Source: Corbicula japonica
Taxonomy: Eukaryota; Mollusca; Bivalvia; Venerida; Cyrenidae
Length of the DNA stretch: 64,000 nucleotides
Direction of reading: 5' to 3'
Assembly: GCA_038501625.1 (NCBI GenBank)
Contig: JAZAYU010000019.1
Span: forward strand, 4,592,324 to 4,656,323
Each line of letters starts with the position of its first letter. The first letter of the stretch is position 1. Below, piece after piece: positions 1-11,889 of this stretch. Below the pieces are notes generated by a model. The model worked only from the letters and a program-made list of their open reading frames with translations, was not told where the DNA came from and made no database searches. The position numbers and the translations under genes are program-made.

Positions 1-166
1 AACGTCGCTGCAATGTGTATAAAAAAAAATGAACAAGGAGCTACGAAAGCCAAAGACCAATAATCAAATTACGGAGAATTTGCAGAAATATTGGAAGTGC
101 ATTCATGCGACAGATGCTACAATTCCAATGTCAATGCACGCATTTAAGGCAATAGAAAAAAATACT

Positions 167-616
167 TTAGATTCTCATCCCCGCCCGCCCCTGTCCAAAA
201 CCACCCGCCCCCAAAAAATTATTGGTTAAAACATCGGAACATATTTAGTTATGGACAGAACGGGTTTTAGACCATACCGGATATGGAAAAAAACATGGCC
301 GACAATAATAAAATTAAATGTTCATGATTTTAAAGCTTTCCGAAGGTGATAGTATCACTATTAAAGACTGGTATGGCTTTTCAAGCAAGAATAGGCACCA
401 ACCTTCTACTTTTGTAGGTTGTTATCATGATTTTTTGGAAGAAATTGAAAAGATGGACGAATATTCTACACCAATGGTTCTGGTAACTATAAATGCCATT
501 TCTCAAAATTTTAAGTTAGTTTTTACTTCGATTCTCAGGTATTTCGTTTATAAAAAATAAAAATTAAAAAAGTGTCCACCCGCCCCTTTTTCCCCAAAAT
601 CCGGATGAGAATCTAA
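167..616. mobile_element. Short element with 14-bp terminal inverted repeats
   Basis: TTAGATTCTCATCC at 167-180 is matched by its exact reverse complement at 603-616. Both ends continue into C-rich CCGCCC/CCACCCGCCCC tracts pointing the same way. Between them is an 80-codon open frame (318-560, +) whose product I do not recognise. The simplest reading is a non-autonomous DNA element of about 450 bp. No target-site duplication was verified. The open frame may be chance or a captured fragment. Confidence 0.45.
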
Positions 617-2030
617 TTTTTTTCTCTGGCCTAAAATACAGTAATGGGAATAAACAACAACACCAATAACAACATTAACATGCTGATAACGATGCAAGTT
701 CCATAAAGATAACGTTGTTCTAAGTGCTGCTTATGACTTTGAAAGCATTTGTCCTATTGACACAAAATCTTGAGTATTTCTGTCCTTACGGTTATTAGGA
801 TAACCCTAACCCCCCAATAATACCACCCCGAATGTAAGACACCTTTATTTATAATACCATTTTAACGTCCCGGTTTACGTGTTTGCACTGCTTTCTACTT
901 TAAAAAGGCAGCCCCACAATTAAGAACACTTTCTCAGTCATTCCCAAAGGTGGTCTAAATAGGGAGGTTTCATTCTATTAACAACTTAGTTTACCTGCTT
1001 CGGCAAGGATTATACACAATGTAATCTCCTTGTAAATTCTAAGGTATTTTTGTTTTTGTCATTGGCTCGTGATAGTTTATTAGGTCAAACGTCTCTTAAT
1101 TCATCAAAACACTGAAATTCCATTATAAACTTATCATGAAAACTATTGTAAAATTGTGATTCCATTTCTAATCGTCCAAAGAGAATTGAAACAGATAAGG
1201 CTGTAATGATAGTGGCCTAGGATTCCAATTTCTATCAACTACAAAGATGAAATTTATGGAACTTTAAATCAGTTTGACTGACTCCTCCATTTATTTCTGT
1301 CAGGAACTTCCTCCGCCAAGTAATTAAATACCTTACTCAAAACAATACAAATCATTCTATAGGCCAACATTTCGAAAAAATGACATCGCTGTTTCGCTTT
1401 GCATACACCTGTCTTGAGGAGACATTCAACCATAAAGGTATTTTTGATTGGTTAAAACAAGCGGAATCTAATCCGTGGTTTGAGAATCTGATCCGCGGTA
1501 TAAGAAGCTGATCCGCGTCATATAACACTTTCTTTGGCGGGTGTGTGTGTGTGTGGGGGGGGGGGGGGGGCGGGGAGGGGAGGGACGAAAGTGGTAAATT
1601 TAACGGATATTCACAAAAATGTTTCCATTATTCATTATATATTTTAATGTCTTGGCGTTGAAAAGAAGTCAAAAATGTTTTAATATTACACTTTCATTGT
1701 ACTCTAGTAAACTGAAACATGTATCAAAATACGAAGATGATGTTAACGTAGTCATGAAATCTGCATCTCCTAATTTTCATTTGTCACCCTTGGTATAAAC
1801 TTTTACCAGGTGATGAAATTAGAGAACATGTTAACATTTGTTTTCATCAAGTGGTATTCCAGACTGAAATGCGAGAACACTTTTAATGTGTGTTGGTCAA
1901 ATCACGTATAATAATGACTTTTACTGTCTAGATCAAATGTCAGAATTGCCGTAAAAATGGTAAGAGGGTGAAACAGTTTCCATAGTTTCAATAACTTTTG
2001 GTCTTTTGCATTGTTCAGTCTGAAACAGGG
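617..2030. other. Intergenic, no gene seen
   Basis: AT-rich sequence without a credible coding exon. It holds a GT microsatellite running into a G homopolymer at about 1540-1571. The 3' part is the presumed upstream region of gene A. Confidence 0.5.
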
Positions 2031-2037
2031 TATAAAT
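2031..2037 (+). promoter_or_regulatory. TATA box of gene A
   Basis: TATAAAT at 2031-2037, preceded by CAGGG, lies about 85 bp upstream of the first coding exon. A start near 2060 would give a 5' UTR of about 55 nt. A second TATAAAA at 2485 lies inside intron 1 and could serve an alternative start at the ATG at 2516, which reads straight into exon 2 in frame. Confidence 0.55.
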
Positions 2038-2117
2038 AATCCCCAAAACTCTTTTGCATCATTCTACGACGGCAAACAATCACAATTGTTTAATAGTCAA
2101 ACACATAACTTTGGAAA

Positions 2118-4542
2118 ATGAAAGGTAACTAAATAATATATTAAATGATGGTTAAACATCTGTTAAAGAAAGGTTTAAAACATTCTAACACCTATAATTA
2201 TGTTAAGACACCCGTCCTTTGTAGACCGGGGTCTATAAATTTACAGAGCCTTAGTAGACAAATGGAATGGTATTTTGTGGCTTGAATTAAATATTAACGT
2301 TCAATTTTACTGTAAATTTACCATTTGGAATAATTAAAGTCCGAGGGACGAATTTTGCGAACCAGAGCCACAAAAAATAACATTTTCACTCTCTTGGCAT
2401 AATTCGCACAGTCAATTATTTATCAAATTACGCCGTTATTTGAATGTCCATTTCGCAGTAAAGTAATATGACAGAACGCGAAAGTATAAAACCATTCATG
2501 TATGGTTAGAGAATAATGATTTCTTCCATTCTAGGTATAATTTTGGTTCTGTTAGTTCAGATAAGTTTCTCTCGGAGTCTGCCGCTACACAGACATAAAC
2601 TTGGTCGACAACACGAACGTCGCAATCTGAGCCCTGTCAAAATACTTGAGCTATCCCTAAACGGGATCCTGGACGATGCAGTAAATCTACAATACAATAT
2701 TGTGAGTGAGAAACTTTGATATTTTGATAATAGCTTCACTTCTTTAACATAGCGTTTCATATGTTCCTTTTTATGAGTACACATTGAATAAAACAATGGT
2801 TTTGTGAAGCAAAATATGCTACTATTTTTTAATTTTCTGCTGATTCTTATTCACCCTTCGCGAATCTTCTCCTTAAAATATGGTTAATGTCAAAACGCAA
2901 AATAATTTCATTTATTATTAATATAAATTTCACTTGATATCTTCCTTATTTTATGACGAATTTATTTGTTTGAATTGTCAACAAGTAATAAAACTGCCAG
3001 TGGAAAACTCATTTGCAAAACAAAATAAAAGAAAATGGAACTTTGAAAGCGAACTAACACGTCAAATAGAAAAATAAATAAAGTAGGAGCCGAAGTCAGA
3101 ATCAAAGCAGAGAAGATGACGTTATCCCGCGTGTGACATCTAACGGGGTCTTCATTTCACTGCATGTTTTGCTTTTAGTAAATTAATAGGTCTTAACAAT
3201 CAAATATTTCGGGGCGTATACCGGCATTTAGTAATGGAAAGCTTAACCTTGTTTTTATTAATAACTTTGTTACCAGAGATGCAGAATGGACCCTGGTACT
3301 TGCAGTGCAGAGATGCTAAATATTGCTGCTAGCGCTGCTGGATCTACTTCAGACCTACTAGTGGGCGTTAGTACTGATTTTATATACGCTTTTCATATTA
3401 GTTCAGGGCCCGTGTTCGTGTTGATTCCAAAGCCGATTGTGCTTATGTTTATCAGCTTATGGGGCCCTTCTGATAAAATTGGGGCAAGTTAGGAAATATT
3501 TGTCTTTGGGAAAATGACATTATTTCTTGCAATGTCACAAATGGCGTCATAAAGTAGAAATTTTATTCCACTTACTATTACAAGTCATATTACACGTCAT
3601 TTCTGTCACGTGACATCACATGTAGTTATTTGTTACGTACTTATACTAATTTAAAGTGACTAAACCGGTGTACGAGACCATTTCACTTATTTATGCTCAA
3701 ATGAAATTGTATAACATTCTGTCTTTATGAAACCGTGTTAAGACTTTAACCATTTATTCGGAATTTTTTAAAAATATGACCTATGTCAATATTTTTTCAG
3801 ACAAATGTGAATGAAAGATTTTTGCTGAGTTTGCTTCACGGTTTAACGGAATTTCGAGGAAAAACTGAAACAATAAGATTTCGGTTATCGATTCTTATCC
3901 ACAACTTAATTTTCGGTAAGTATTACGTGAAGCTTTAAACGTTTCGCCCCGGTATAGTCTGTTACGTCCCCGCGTTGCCCAATTTGTCGTTATGCCTTTT
4001 GGATGTTATTTTTGTCTTAAAATTTGTTTTATTTCCATACACGTCTATTATTGTGCTTTTATCTACTCTTAACCATTTTGACTTTCAAATCTGGGGAGGA
4101 ACCAGTGTAGGTTCAGTGGGTTTGATTGAACCTCTCTTTTTGAGCAGATTTTTGTTTAATTTTTCAAGGCCAGAAAGTTGGAAAATTATCTAGTAACTAC
4201 CACAAGACCCCGAACGAGTCCCCTTTAAATAATGCACACAACTCTGTCAATTTATATGTTTCTTTTTCAGATGCCGATGATCCTTTTCGTAGACTTTCGA
4301 ACAAGCTTGCCAACGATATTGACAATGCCATTAGCGCAACACAAACTATGCTCAACTTTTTGTATCCGAATATTTCAACCGCAGAATCACCGAGTAGCTC
4401 TACTGCGAACGCTGACGTTACTGTCCAAACAAGCCAATCATCTGAAAGCGAATTCTTGAAGCTATATATAGTAACTTTGAGAGATCTTATAAACTACATT
4501 TCAGTCGTCAATTGTGTTTTATCAAAATATGATGATTTATGA
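2118..4542 (+). CDS. Gene A: secreted helical cytokine-like protein, 4 exons, 186 aa
   Basis: Exons are 2118-2124, 2535-2701, 3801-3915 and 4271-4542. All junctions are GT-AG, with intron phases 1, 0 and 1. Exon 1 is only ATGAAAG; joined to exon 2 it gives a signal peptide beginning MKGIILVLLVQISFS. A predicted amphipathic helix (about residues 38-58) ends at the exon 2/3 junction. Exon 3 (residues 59-96) is also helix-prone. Exon 4 carries a helix at about 103-127, an S/T-rich linker containing an NIS sequon, and a final helix at about 155-186 with the only mature cysteine. The length and exon plan match a small four-helix secreted ligand. The third intron is phase 1, not phase 0 as in B-E, and primary sequence similarity to them is weak, so family membership is inferred from architecture. 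An alternative unspliced start at 2516 gives a slightly longer signal peptide. The receptor and role are unknown. Confidence 0.72.
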
Positions 4543-4596
4543 TGTCGGTCTGATCAAACATGTATAATATTGGGCTTTTAAAATGTAGCCAATTTG

Positions 4597-4735
4597 CGAC
4601 AAATGTGTTCAAAACTTAACGAATGTGTTCACAACTTAAAGAATGTGTTCAGAACTTGACGAATGTGTTCAGAATTTGACGATTGTGTTCAAAACTTAAC
4701 GGTTGTCAAAACTTAACGGTTGTGTTAAGAACACT
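4597..4735 (+). repeat. 20-bp tandem repeat in the presumed gene A 3' UTR
   Basis: About seven imperfect copies of a 20-bp unit close to GAATGTGTTCAGAACTTGAC, starting about 55 bp after the stop codon and ending before the poly(A) signal. The last copies are shortened. Confidence 0.8.
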
Positions 4736-4820
4736 TTATGATATTATTTGACAAATAGATCTACACAGGCTGTGATTTTTTTCACTTTAAGTCATATTTA
4801 TTATGTTTTTATATTTTCTA

Positions 4821-4826
4821 AATAAA
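4821..4826 (+). terminator. Poly(A) signal of gene A
   Basis: AATAAA about 280 bp after the gene A stop codon is the first canonical signal on the strand. No other gene nearby would use it. Confidence 0.5.
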
Positions 4827-4920
4827 ATCTATATAAATTAATTATTGCTATTTAGTTGTGTAACTGAAAATATAAGAGTAAGTGAGAGATGCACAAAATG
4901 CATAAGGATAATATTATGAC

Positions 4921-5163
4921 ACTGTAGTATCATTTAATAATTTCGCGTGCACGAGTTTCGAGTAAAAGCGAAAATCATATGTTCGCGCGGGCATAAAATC
5001 TTGCAAAAGTATATTTCGAGATTAAATTCTTGCGATAATATATTTTAATAAGACATATAAAAACATAATTTAATTTCGCTGGGGTTGAAATTCAAATTCG
5101 CGATTTTATCCAAGCGAAAATTACGCGAAATTTAAACCTGGCGAAATAAAATAATAACACAGT
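4921..5163 (+). mobile_element. CGCG-rich palindromic MITE, copy 1
   Basis: Starts ACTGTAGTATCATTTAAT and ends in GCGAAATAAAATAATAACACAGT, with many internal TTCGCG/CGCGAA stretches. The same element occurs at 8436-8647, 10128-10339 (inverted), 47040-47143 (partial) and 59066-59256. The ends are imperfectly inverted, as in foldback MITEs. Confidence 0.65.
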
Positions 5164-5418
5164 GGGAATCAGTACAATTGTTTAATAATCCAAACATCGG
5201 AAATATTGCCTTTCCCAAAATGCCAATGAAAAGAGATACTGTAGATAAACTTATATTTGTGGGCATAACATTTCGCGGTTTTTAGTTAGATAGCATTTTC
5301 GTTGGTTTCATTTGGATCTCAATTTTCTTAACTGCGATGACGCTCGATTGCTTATTTCGTCTTTACTTGTTCTTCCTACGAAATCCATAAAATTAGTCAC
5401 AGCTTTTTTACAGCAAAA

Positions 5419-5660
5419 ACCGGGTCGAACCAAACTCATCGGAAAGGAGAACCATTGCGTTCGCCGGCTTGGAACACAATAATTGTCACCGGCTGTTTAA
5501 ACTTGATCCCAGAGCTAAACAACTTCATACATTGGTCCTGGTTTATAAGAACACTAGACTGGCTCCCGTCCCTATGTTCTGTTATAAAGTCTCATGTCAC
5601 TTATCAAAAAATCATCAATACCTCCAAGAAAAGCAACTCCTGCAGGTACCTTACTGATAT
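5419..5660 (+). pseudogene. Non-LTR retrotransposon 3' fragment (reverse transcriptase C-terminal remnant)
   Basis: The frame 5469-5657 reads NNCHRLFKLDPRAKQLHTL followed by LVYKNTRLAPVP. This has the spacing of the region after the reverse transcriptase palm in CR1/Jockey-type LINEs (QN-ARL, then HW-LPV). It is short, lacks catalytic motifs and has no intact start. The family assignment is tentative. Confidence 0.4.
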
Positions 5661-5790
5661 GCATTTTACTTCCCTTATCTCCCTGAGCATAGGCTCAGCA
5701 TATCAGTAAAAAAGGAAAATGAAATGAATGAAAAAGGAGATAATAAGTAATTCAGTGTTTTCTTTAATAAACCATCTAGCTGGTGCCAGG
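5552..5790 (+). repeat. Dispersed repeat, copy 1 (partner at 41166-41368)
   Basis: From AGACTGGCTCCCG to ATCTAGCTGGTGCCAGGCTA the sequence is nearly the same as 41166-41368, including a GCATATCAGT motif flanking CTTATCTCC. It overlaps the LINE remnant, so it is probably that element's 3' tail. Confidence 0.65.
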
Positions 5791-5799
5791 CTATAAGAA

Positions 5800-6920
5800 C
5801 ACCCACATACGAGTTACCTAGGGTTTTTTCACCAATTAAATTAATGTGCGCCGAGAACGGGTTTTCCGGCTTTGTCGCGGGCTTTTAGCCATATTTTAGG
5901 GTTCACCAACCTCACACTTACTCCGCCAGACTAATAAGAACAGAAATGTATGAGTTTCTTTTATCTTGCTGAATTTTCACAAATACTTTACTATTACAAA
6001 TTTTACATGTTTAACAAATTCTAAACATCATGCCAAGATCATTTTCAGATTTTAATATTCATTGTGGCTTACGTTTGCACGTTCATTCTTGACCAATCAC
6101 ATATCACCCCCTAAAACAATTTTGTTTAAATATGTTATCTGGTGTATGGTGAGTTTGTTTTATTTAACTGATTTTAGACTTCCATTTTAAAAAGTAAACC
6201 CTTTAAGTTTCCCTAATGACTTCCTTCCAGTTTGTACCGATCGAATTTATCAAGGTATTAAATGCCTCGATTTAAATAACTGAATGGAATGTATTGAAAT
6301 ATAATCTGAACCATTATTAAGACATAAGGTCATCAAAAACTAACATTCCCGCTGTAAAGCAAACACTTCAGAAATGTTAACAACTTTCTTAATCTAAATG
6401 TTTCTATTGAAAATGAAATTGTAACTAGAATAATCTATTTGATTATATAACAGATCTTTTTGATTTTAATATTTTATTGACATTGTAACCACTAAAATCT
6501 ATCTGAATATAAAAGAGATGTTTTTGATTATTAAAAAAAAAGTGTATGTAACTTTCAGTTTCTGATGGTGATGACACACGTTTAACATTTCATCGGGTTG
6601 ACATAACAAAAAGTGTTCGCTTTTCAAGACCTTGTTACAATATTACCAATTTTAATTGGCCCAACCTTTGCAAAAAAGTTTTGCGAGTTTTATCCCCGAT
6701 ACCACGATATAATTCTAATGTACAACTGCAGTTTAAAATCAGTAGCGCATTAGGTATTTCTAAACTATTTTTACAGGCAATTGTCTCCACTTTATTTGTA
6801 AGAACCTATTAAAAATTAAAAAAAAAATAGCCTACCAACAAAATTTTCTACAACGCTCTGCTTGCTTTGTGATTAATCATATATAATCGGTTTGTTGATC
6901 TTTTGGTTGCCTGATTATGA
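5800..6920. other. Intergenic, nothing recognised
   Basis: AT-rich sequence with stops in all frames and no clear repeat structure. Confidence 0.4.
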
Positions 6921-6924
6921 CCCC

Positions 6925-7175
6925 ACAGAGTGGGAGGCATATAGAGTTGCACTCGTCCGTACGTCCGTCCGTTCGTCCCAAATCTTGTGGCATCAATTTA
7001 TCCTAATCTATAAGGCGGTTTCTTTCAAACTTTCACAGATGATCAATCAGGATATGTAGATGATCGTTAAGAAAAGATTTTTCCTCGACAATTTTTACCC
7101 GAGTTATGGCCCTTTGTTATTAAAATTATGTTGCAGCAGTGGGGGCATCAGTGTCCGAGGACACATTATAGTTTA
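6925..7175 (+). repeat. Dispersed repeat with CGTCCGTCCGTTCGTCC head
   Basis: A low-complexity TCCG run is followed by unique-looking sequence ending in GTGTCCGAGGACACATTA, a small hairpin. A similar TCCGTCCGTCCG run occurs at about 35267-35281. Probably a relic of a dispersed molluscan element; the identity is inference. Confidence 0.35.
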
Positions 7176-7179
7176 ATAA

Positions 7180-8430
7180 ATATTTTAATATTATTAATAA
7201 AATTAATATTGTTTTATGATAATTTACTCAAATTTTTAAGAGCCAAATAAAATTAAAACAATCATGGTAGCAAATATTTTGAATTTAATATTTTCATTAT
7301 AATGTTGAAAATCCACCTTTACTGAAAATTAAATCAGATCTATCGGTGGGGAAAAGGTTAACAAAACTGTAGAAATCGTCTTTCCTTTTCATGAAAAACT
7401 AGAAATCCGAGTGAAATTTGATATTGTCAAAATATTTTACAATTTACTGTAAAATCTTTAATATTCGCGCATCACTTATTTTCCTTGATTTCGTGGTAGT
7501 ATCGATATTGGATTTTAAAACCATTGCGAAACTACTTCTTATTAATTTTTTTTTCTTGTATTACATTCTAAAAAGTTTCGGTGTTCCCGTCTACATAAAT
7601 AATTAGTTATCTTCTCTTTAGAAAGCTCATCACAAATGAACAAATTGGAACTGTATGTAGCAATTTGATTATTTATAATATGTATGGTATGGACATGTGT
7701 ATATAATAACATTATGCAATTGTAAAAGGATTGGAAAATAAACGAGGTTACCCTTAAATGGGGCCCGAAACAAAACGAAAAAAAAAACAACAACGAAAAC
7801 AAAAACAACAAAAAAAAACAATGAAATATAAACGTAGTTGCGAAAATTTAGTTCAACGGAATAAAGAACCCACGGAAATAATGTGCAGAGAAAAAAAACG
7901 CGAAATTTTATGCACACGAATGTAAGTGATTCAACAGCATGACATTTTATGCTATTACCTTTTACACCGCTCCGCTTTTATTCGTTCCCACGTTTAAGTA
8001 GGTTACCGATTTCTGAAAGTATTGGGGTTTAACACTTGTAAACTTGTGGGTGGATTAAACGTGTGCGATCAATGCCCTTTACTACACGGTACGATAACAA
8101 AACTAGCATTTAAGGAATGTCATTGATAACCGAAACAAGAAATATTTTAAATTATTAAACGTATTTTATTTACAAACAGTTGATTCAGCTGTTTAATTAT
8201 TCCAATGATTTTAACGGGGAATACATAAGACATAAAAGACAGGATATGAAAGTAGCGTAGGGGTCGCGGCCCACGTTAACAACAAAATAATTCTAACAAT
8301 GATTCACAAATATCGGATCTGTCTACTCATTGATCGTGGAATTTTGAAAAATATAATGAAGATTATAAAGATGCTTGGTTACTCAGATCGAAATTTTTAT
8401 TTGTTTTTAATATAGGCTTTTTCAAAATTT
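7180..8430. other. Intergenic, nothing recognised
   Basis: AT-rich, with A/C-rich low-complexity runs near 7780-7830 that create spurious long frames on the minus strand. No exon with convincing splice sites was seen. Confidence 0.4.
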
Positions 8431-8435
8431 TGTAT

Positions 8436-8647
8436 ACTGTAGTATCATTTAATTTCGCGGGGACGAATTTTCGCGAAAAATCCGTAAATAACAAATTCGT
8501 GGAGGCATAAATTCGCGAAACTGTATTTTCCTATAAAGAAACAGTGTTATATGGTTTAATTTTGCTGGGGTTGAATTTAGCGCTCTTGTCGTAGCGCGAA
8601 ATGCGCGAAAATTAAACACGCGCGAAATAAACTGATTTAACAGTTCT
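8436..8647 (+). mobile_element. CGCG-rich palindromic MITE, copy 2
   Basis: Same start (ACTGTAGTATCATTTAAT) and same end (CGCGAAATAAACTGATTTAACAG type) as copy 1. Confidence 0.65.
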
Positions 8648-8814
8648 AAACTTTAGCAGATCAATAAACAAGAGATGCAATATTCTTTAACACCGTTAGA
8701 AACAGTATATTTAAAGTCAAAGTCGTTAAAGCGTAACATACTCAGTAAAAATAATATTCAACATATACATGATATAGTAGTACAATTAATTATTATTTAT
8801 TACTTTTGAGACAC

Positions 8815-8960
8815 TGAAATATTCCACCATTTACTGAGCTGCATCCTGGGGCTGGGCGACTTGGGCAGTAGTGTATGTATTCCTATTACTGCTCATCAAC
8901 AGGCTCGAACCGAGCCTAGAATGCCGGTTTCAGATGTGTCGTGTTCGGTGGTTTCAGAGT
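8815..8960 (-). repeat. Dispersed repeat (GAGCCTGTTCATGGGCAGTA type), reverse copy
   Basis: The reverse complement matches the family at 34640-34870, 42290-42590, 42950-43130, 49650-49735 and 51050-51140. Shared cores are the GAGCCTG-TTCATGAGCAGTAAT block and the GCCTAGCCC block. Degenerate copy. Confidence 0.45.
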
Positions 8961-9189
8961 TCATTGTTTATGTAATAAAAGCGCAAAAATCAAAGAAATT
9001 TAAGTCGTGTGAACTGAATAATGTTCTTCTAAATAATTCTGTTAGGTAGTGGCAGCACACTGGATGCTGTTTCGTATAATAGGCGTATACGATTTCACTA
9101 TTCCGGGAATGGTTGTATTTTCTCTTAAATACTCGGTTTTATATGAAGGCTTGTATAAGTTTTAGGATGTAGTACTTTCAGGTACTTTG

Positions 9190-9450
9190 TCATAAAATGT
9201 CATAAAAAATCGTGGTTGAAGGTGAAATATGCATATCAGGAATTGCCACATACAGAAGACGCTGCCTGCCCACACAGCCAAGAAAAAGAGAAAAAGAGAG
9301 AGAATGGTTAATAAAATGATCAGCTTCAAAACAGACACCACAAACAATTATAAAAAAAATGAGAACCCTGGGGTTAAAGCCTTGGAACAATCAGTGGCTA
9401 TTCAAATTGCCACTGGGGGTTAAAACCAGGTTCTAGGGTGCACCGACCTA
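9190..9450 (-). mobile_element. Dispersed element (CACCCTAGAACCTGG family), reverse copy
   Basis: Contains ATATGCATATCAGGAATTGC, the CACACAGCCAAGAAAAAGAG block and GGTTCTAGGGTGCACC. The same blocks in the same order occur at 22913-23165, 56085-56300, 62868-63085 and 63192-63410, and partly at 53245-53345. It is about 220-260 bp and non-coding, probably a SINE or MITE family. Confidence 0.65.
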
Positions 9451-9459
9451 CAAAGAAAT

Positions 9460-10125
9460 ATAAGAAATGGCAAATTTAGAGCCGAAACTCTTGTCACGGT
9501 GACACATTCAAAATACAAAAAAAGTCTGGGATCAAATTAGCAATATAATTATAAAAATATGTCACTGTCGATGTTATTTATGTACACAAATAACATGAAA
9601 AAGGAAACCCACAAAATTTGATGATGGAAAGCGCTAGTTGAATACTAAGGTCACTAAGAAAACCACATTTCAGGTCATTTGGCCAGGTTAACTGTAGTAG
9701 CGGTATACCACTCATATTGATTAGACGTTGATGAGTACAATACCCAACCAGGCACATAACAGGAAGTATTTATATCTAGGATACCACAAAATCAAGTTCA
9801 TGGTATAAATAGGTATGTAATCCAGTTTTTGGTCACATTGTGGTTATGTCGGTAGATTAAATCGAAAGAGTAAAGAAAGTAAATATTTCGGCAATCCATT
9901 TTTAATTATATATAATATAGATCTTGAAATCATTGTGCATGAATTTTATAAAGCATTCGAGCGAATGACTATTGCTCTAATTCTGTCAGAAACTGAAAGT
10001 AGACAGGAGATTCTTCTGATGTGGACGGTTCTAAATCACAATTGACAGAATACAAAAGTCATTAATAAAATTAAAGTGAATATAAGGGAAAAGTCCAGCC
10101 TCCACACACTGAAAATGTGTATTGA
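9460..10125. other. Intergenic, nothing recognised
   Basis: No coding potential or clear repeat boundary was seen. Confidence 0.35.
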
Positions 10126-10127
10126 TA

Positions 10128-10339
10128 TACTGTTAAATCATTTTATTTCGCGCGGGTTTAATTTTCGCGTATTTCGCGCTATGGCAAGAGCGCCAAAGTC
10201 AACCCCAGCGAAATAAAACCATTTAATAGTGTTTCTTTAAAGGAAAATACAGTTGCGCGAAAATTCATCACCAGCGAATTTGTTATTTACGGGTCTTGCG
10301 CGAAAATTCGTCCCCGCGAAATAAAATGATACTACAGTA
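10128..10339 (-). mobile_element. CGCG-rich palindromic MITE, copy 3 (inverted)
   Basis: Begins with ACTGTTAAATCATTTTATTTC and ends CGCGAAATAAAATGATACTACAGTA, the reverse orientation of copies 1 and 2. Confidence 0.65.
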
Positions 10340-10539
10340 CTTGAATACTGGTCTCAATTTCAACCAACCGGATTTTTTTAGAAACATGTATCCCATCTTT
10401 GGGCATTGATCTAGTGAAAACACTGTACATGGAGCGCTTCTGCTAATAAATGGTGTAATGCTGCCAGAAACAGCAGGGAGATCAAAAATTGCATTAATTT
10501 TGATGAGAATATTTCCAAAAGAAAGTGAAAGTGACATGA

Positions 10540-10650
10540 AAGAGAGACAGGGCGAAGAAGAAAGAGAACGAGAAAGAGAGAGAGAGAATGGAGGGGGCGA
10601 AGATAGTAAGACAGAGAGTAGGAGATGGATGGAGGACAGAGAGAGAGAGA

Positions 10651-10682
<32 letters not shown>

Positions 10683-10800
10683 GGGAAAAAAGTAGAAAGT
10701 GATGAGAGAGAGAGACGGAGAGAGAAACGGAGAGAGAGAGAGAGAGAGAGTGCGAGGGAGAGAGAAGGAGAAGAAGAGAGAGCGAGAGAGGTGGAGAGAG
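10540..10800. repeat. (GA)n / GAGAGA-rich microsatellite
   Basis: Interrupted GA repeats with AGAGACAGAGA variants. They produce apparent R/E-rich frames on + and S/L-rich frames on -, which are not genes. Confidence 0.9.
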
Positions 10801-11249
10801 CAGCTATTTTCTTCGTCGTCTCTCTTATTTTATTTTGTACTTCTTTTTGTTGGGGCGGAGAGGGCAAGGGGCAGCATAGCAGATAACCAGAATTAATTTG
10901 ATTTCTGGAAACAAACGTAAGGTATACACACCACAAATGCCCAAATTCATAACGGACTATTTTTGTTGATAACATGCATGGTACGGTGCAGGTCGATTAC
11001 CCTCCCTAGACGGGGCATTTTGGTTTTGTATGCTCTACGTTTGTTTCTGGAAATCACTGTACTTCTGGTTTGGTATTTTTGAAGCATCAAACAACAACCC
11101 CTTTCTATGTTCACCCTTATGTGCATGAACCTTCTGCTGTTGATTTATTATGTTACCGAGGTTTTAATTTTCGCGTTTATTTGCGTAAGAACAAGCACGT
11201 GGATCAAATTTCTCAAAGAAATAAAAGTATTTGTTTGTCGTATAGGTCC

Positions 11250-11485
11250 TGGTGTACGGAGCTCCTAAGGTGACATTAAGCATACTTTTTTCATTTGTTT
11301 TTAAGGATATTATTTCGTTGAAACAAATTATTATTTAAATAGTATTTTGTTTAAACGAATTCATATTTTTACGTTTAAAGGAAATAGTGTTTTGTTTAAA
11401 CGAAACGAAATACTATCCTTAAAAAAGTAAGGAAAATGAAAGAAAAGTATGTGCTAAATGTCACCTTAGGGGCTCCGTACTGGAG
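11250..11485. mobile_element. MITE with ~36-bp terminal inverted repeats
   Basis: The left end TACGGAGCTCCTAAGGTGAC, continuing through AAGCATACTTTTTT, is mirrored on the right by AAAAGTATGTGCTAAATGTC and ACCTTAGGGGCTCCGTA. The centre holds TTTAAACGAA-type AT-rich repeats. No open frame. Confidence 0.7.
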
Positions 11486-11889
11486 TAATACAACCTTAAG
11501 AATTTATACCCGTCTAAGAATGTCATTTGTCACTTACCGAAAAAATTCCTTATCAAAGAAAAAAAATAATGCTACAATTCACATTTTAAAATTAAATTGC
11601 TTTTCTTAAATCTGCAACTAAAGCTTCTGCATTCAAATTAACTGTTTTTTTTAAGCTGATCGTATTATAATCTTAACAAAATGGGGACCCACGCAGTCAT
11701 AGGCTAATTTACCTATTTACATCAGAATGTCTGTAGTGAAATGCTGGAGGACCCTGCTTAAAAACCATCAAAATAATAAGACAATAATAAGAAAATAACC
11801 ACCACACCGTACCACCCTGTTTCTCCGACAAAACGGCGAACCCATTCTTTTAATAGTATAGATAGTCTGGGTTATTTGTGTGGCTTTTT

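Noticed and set aside
10283..10975. 230-codon minus-strand Ser/Leu-rich frame and its plus-strand Glu/Arg partner
   Set aside because: Produced by the GA microsatellite at 10540-10800.
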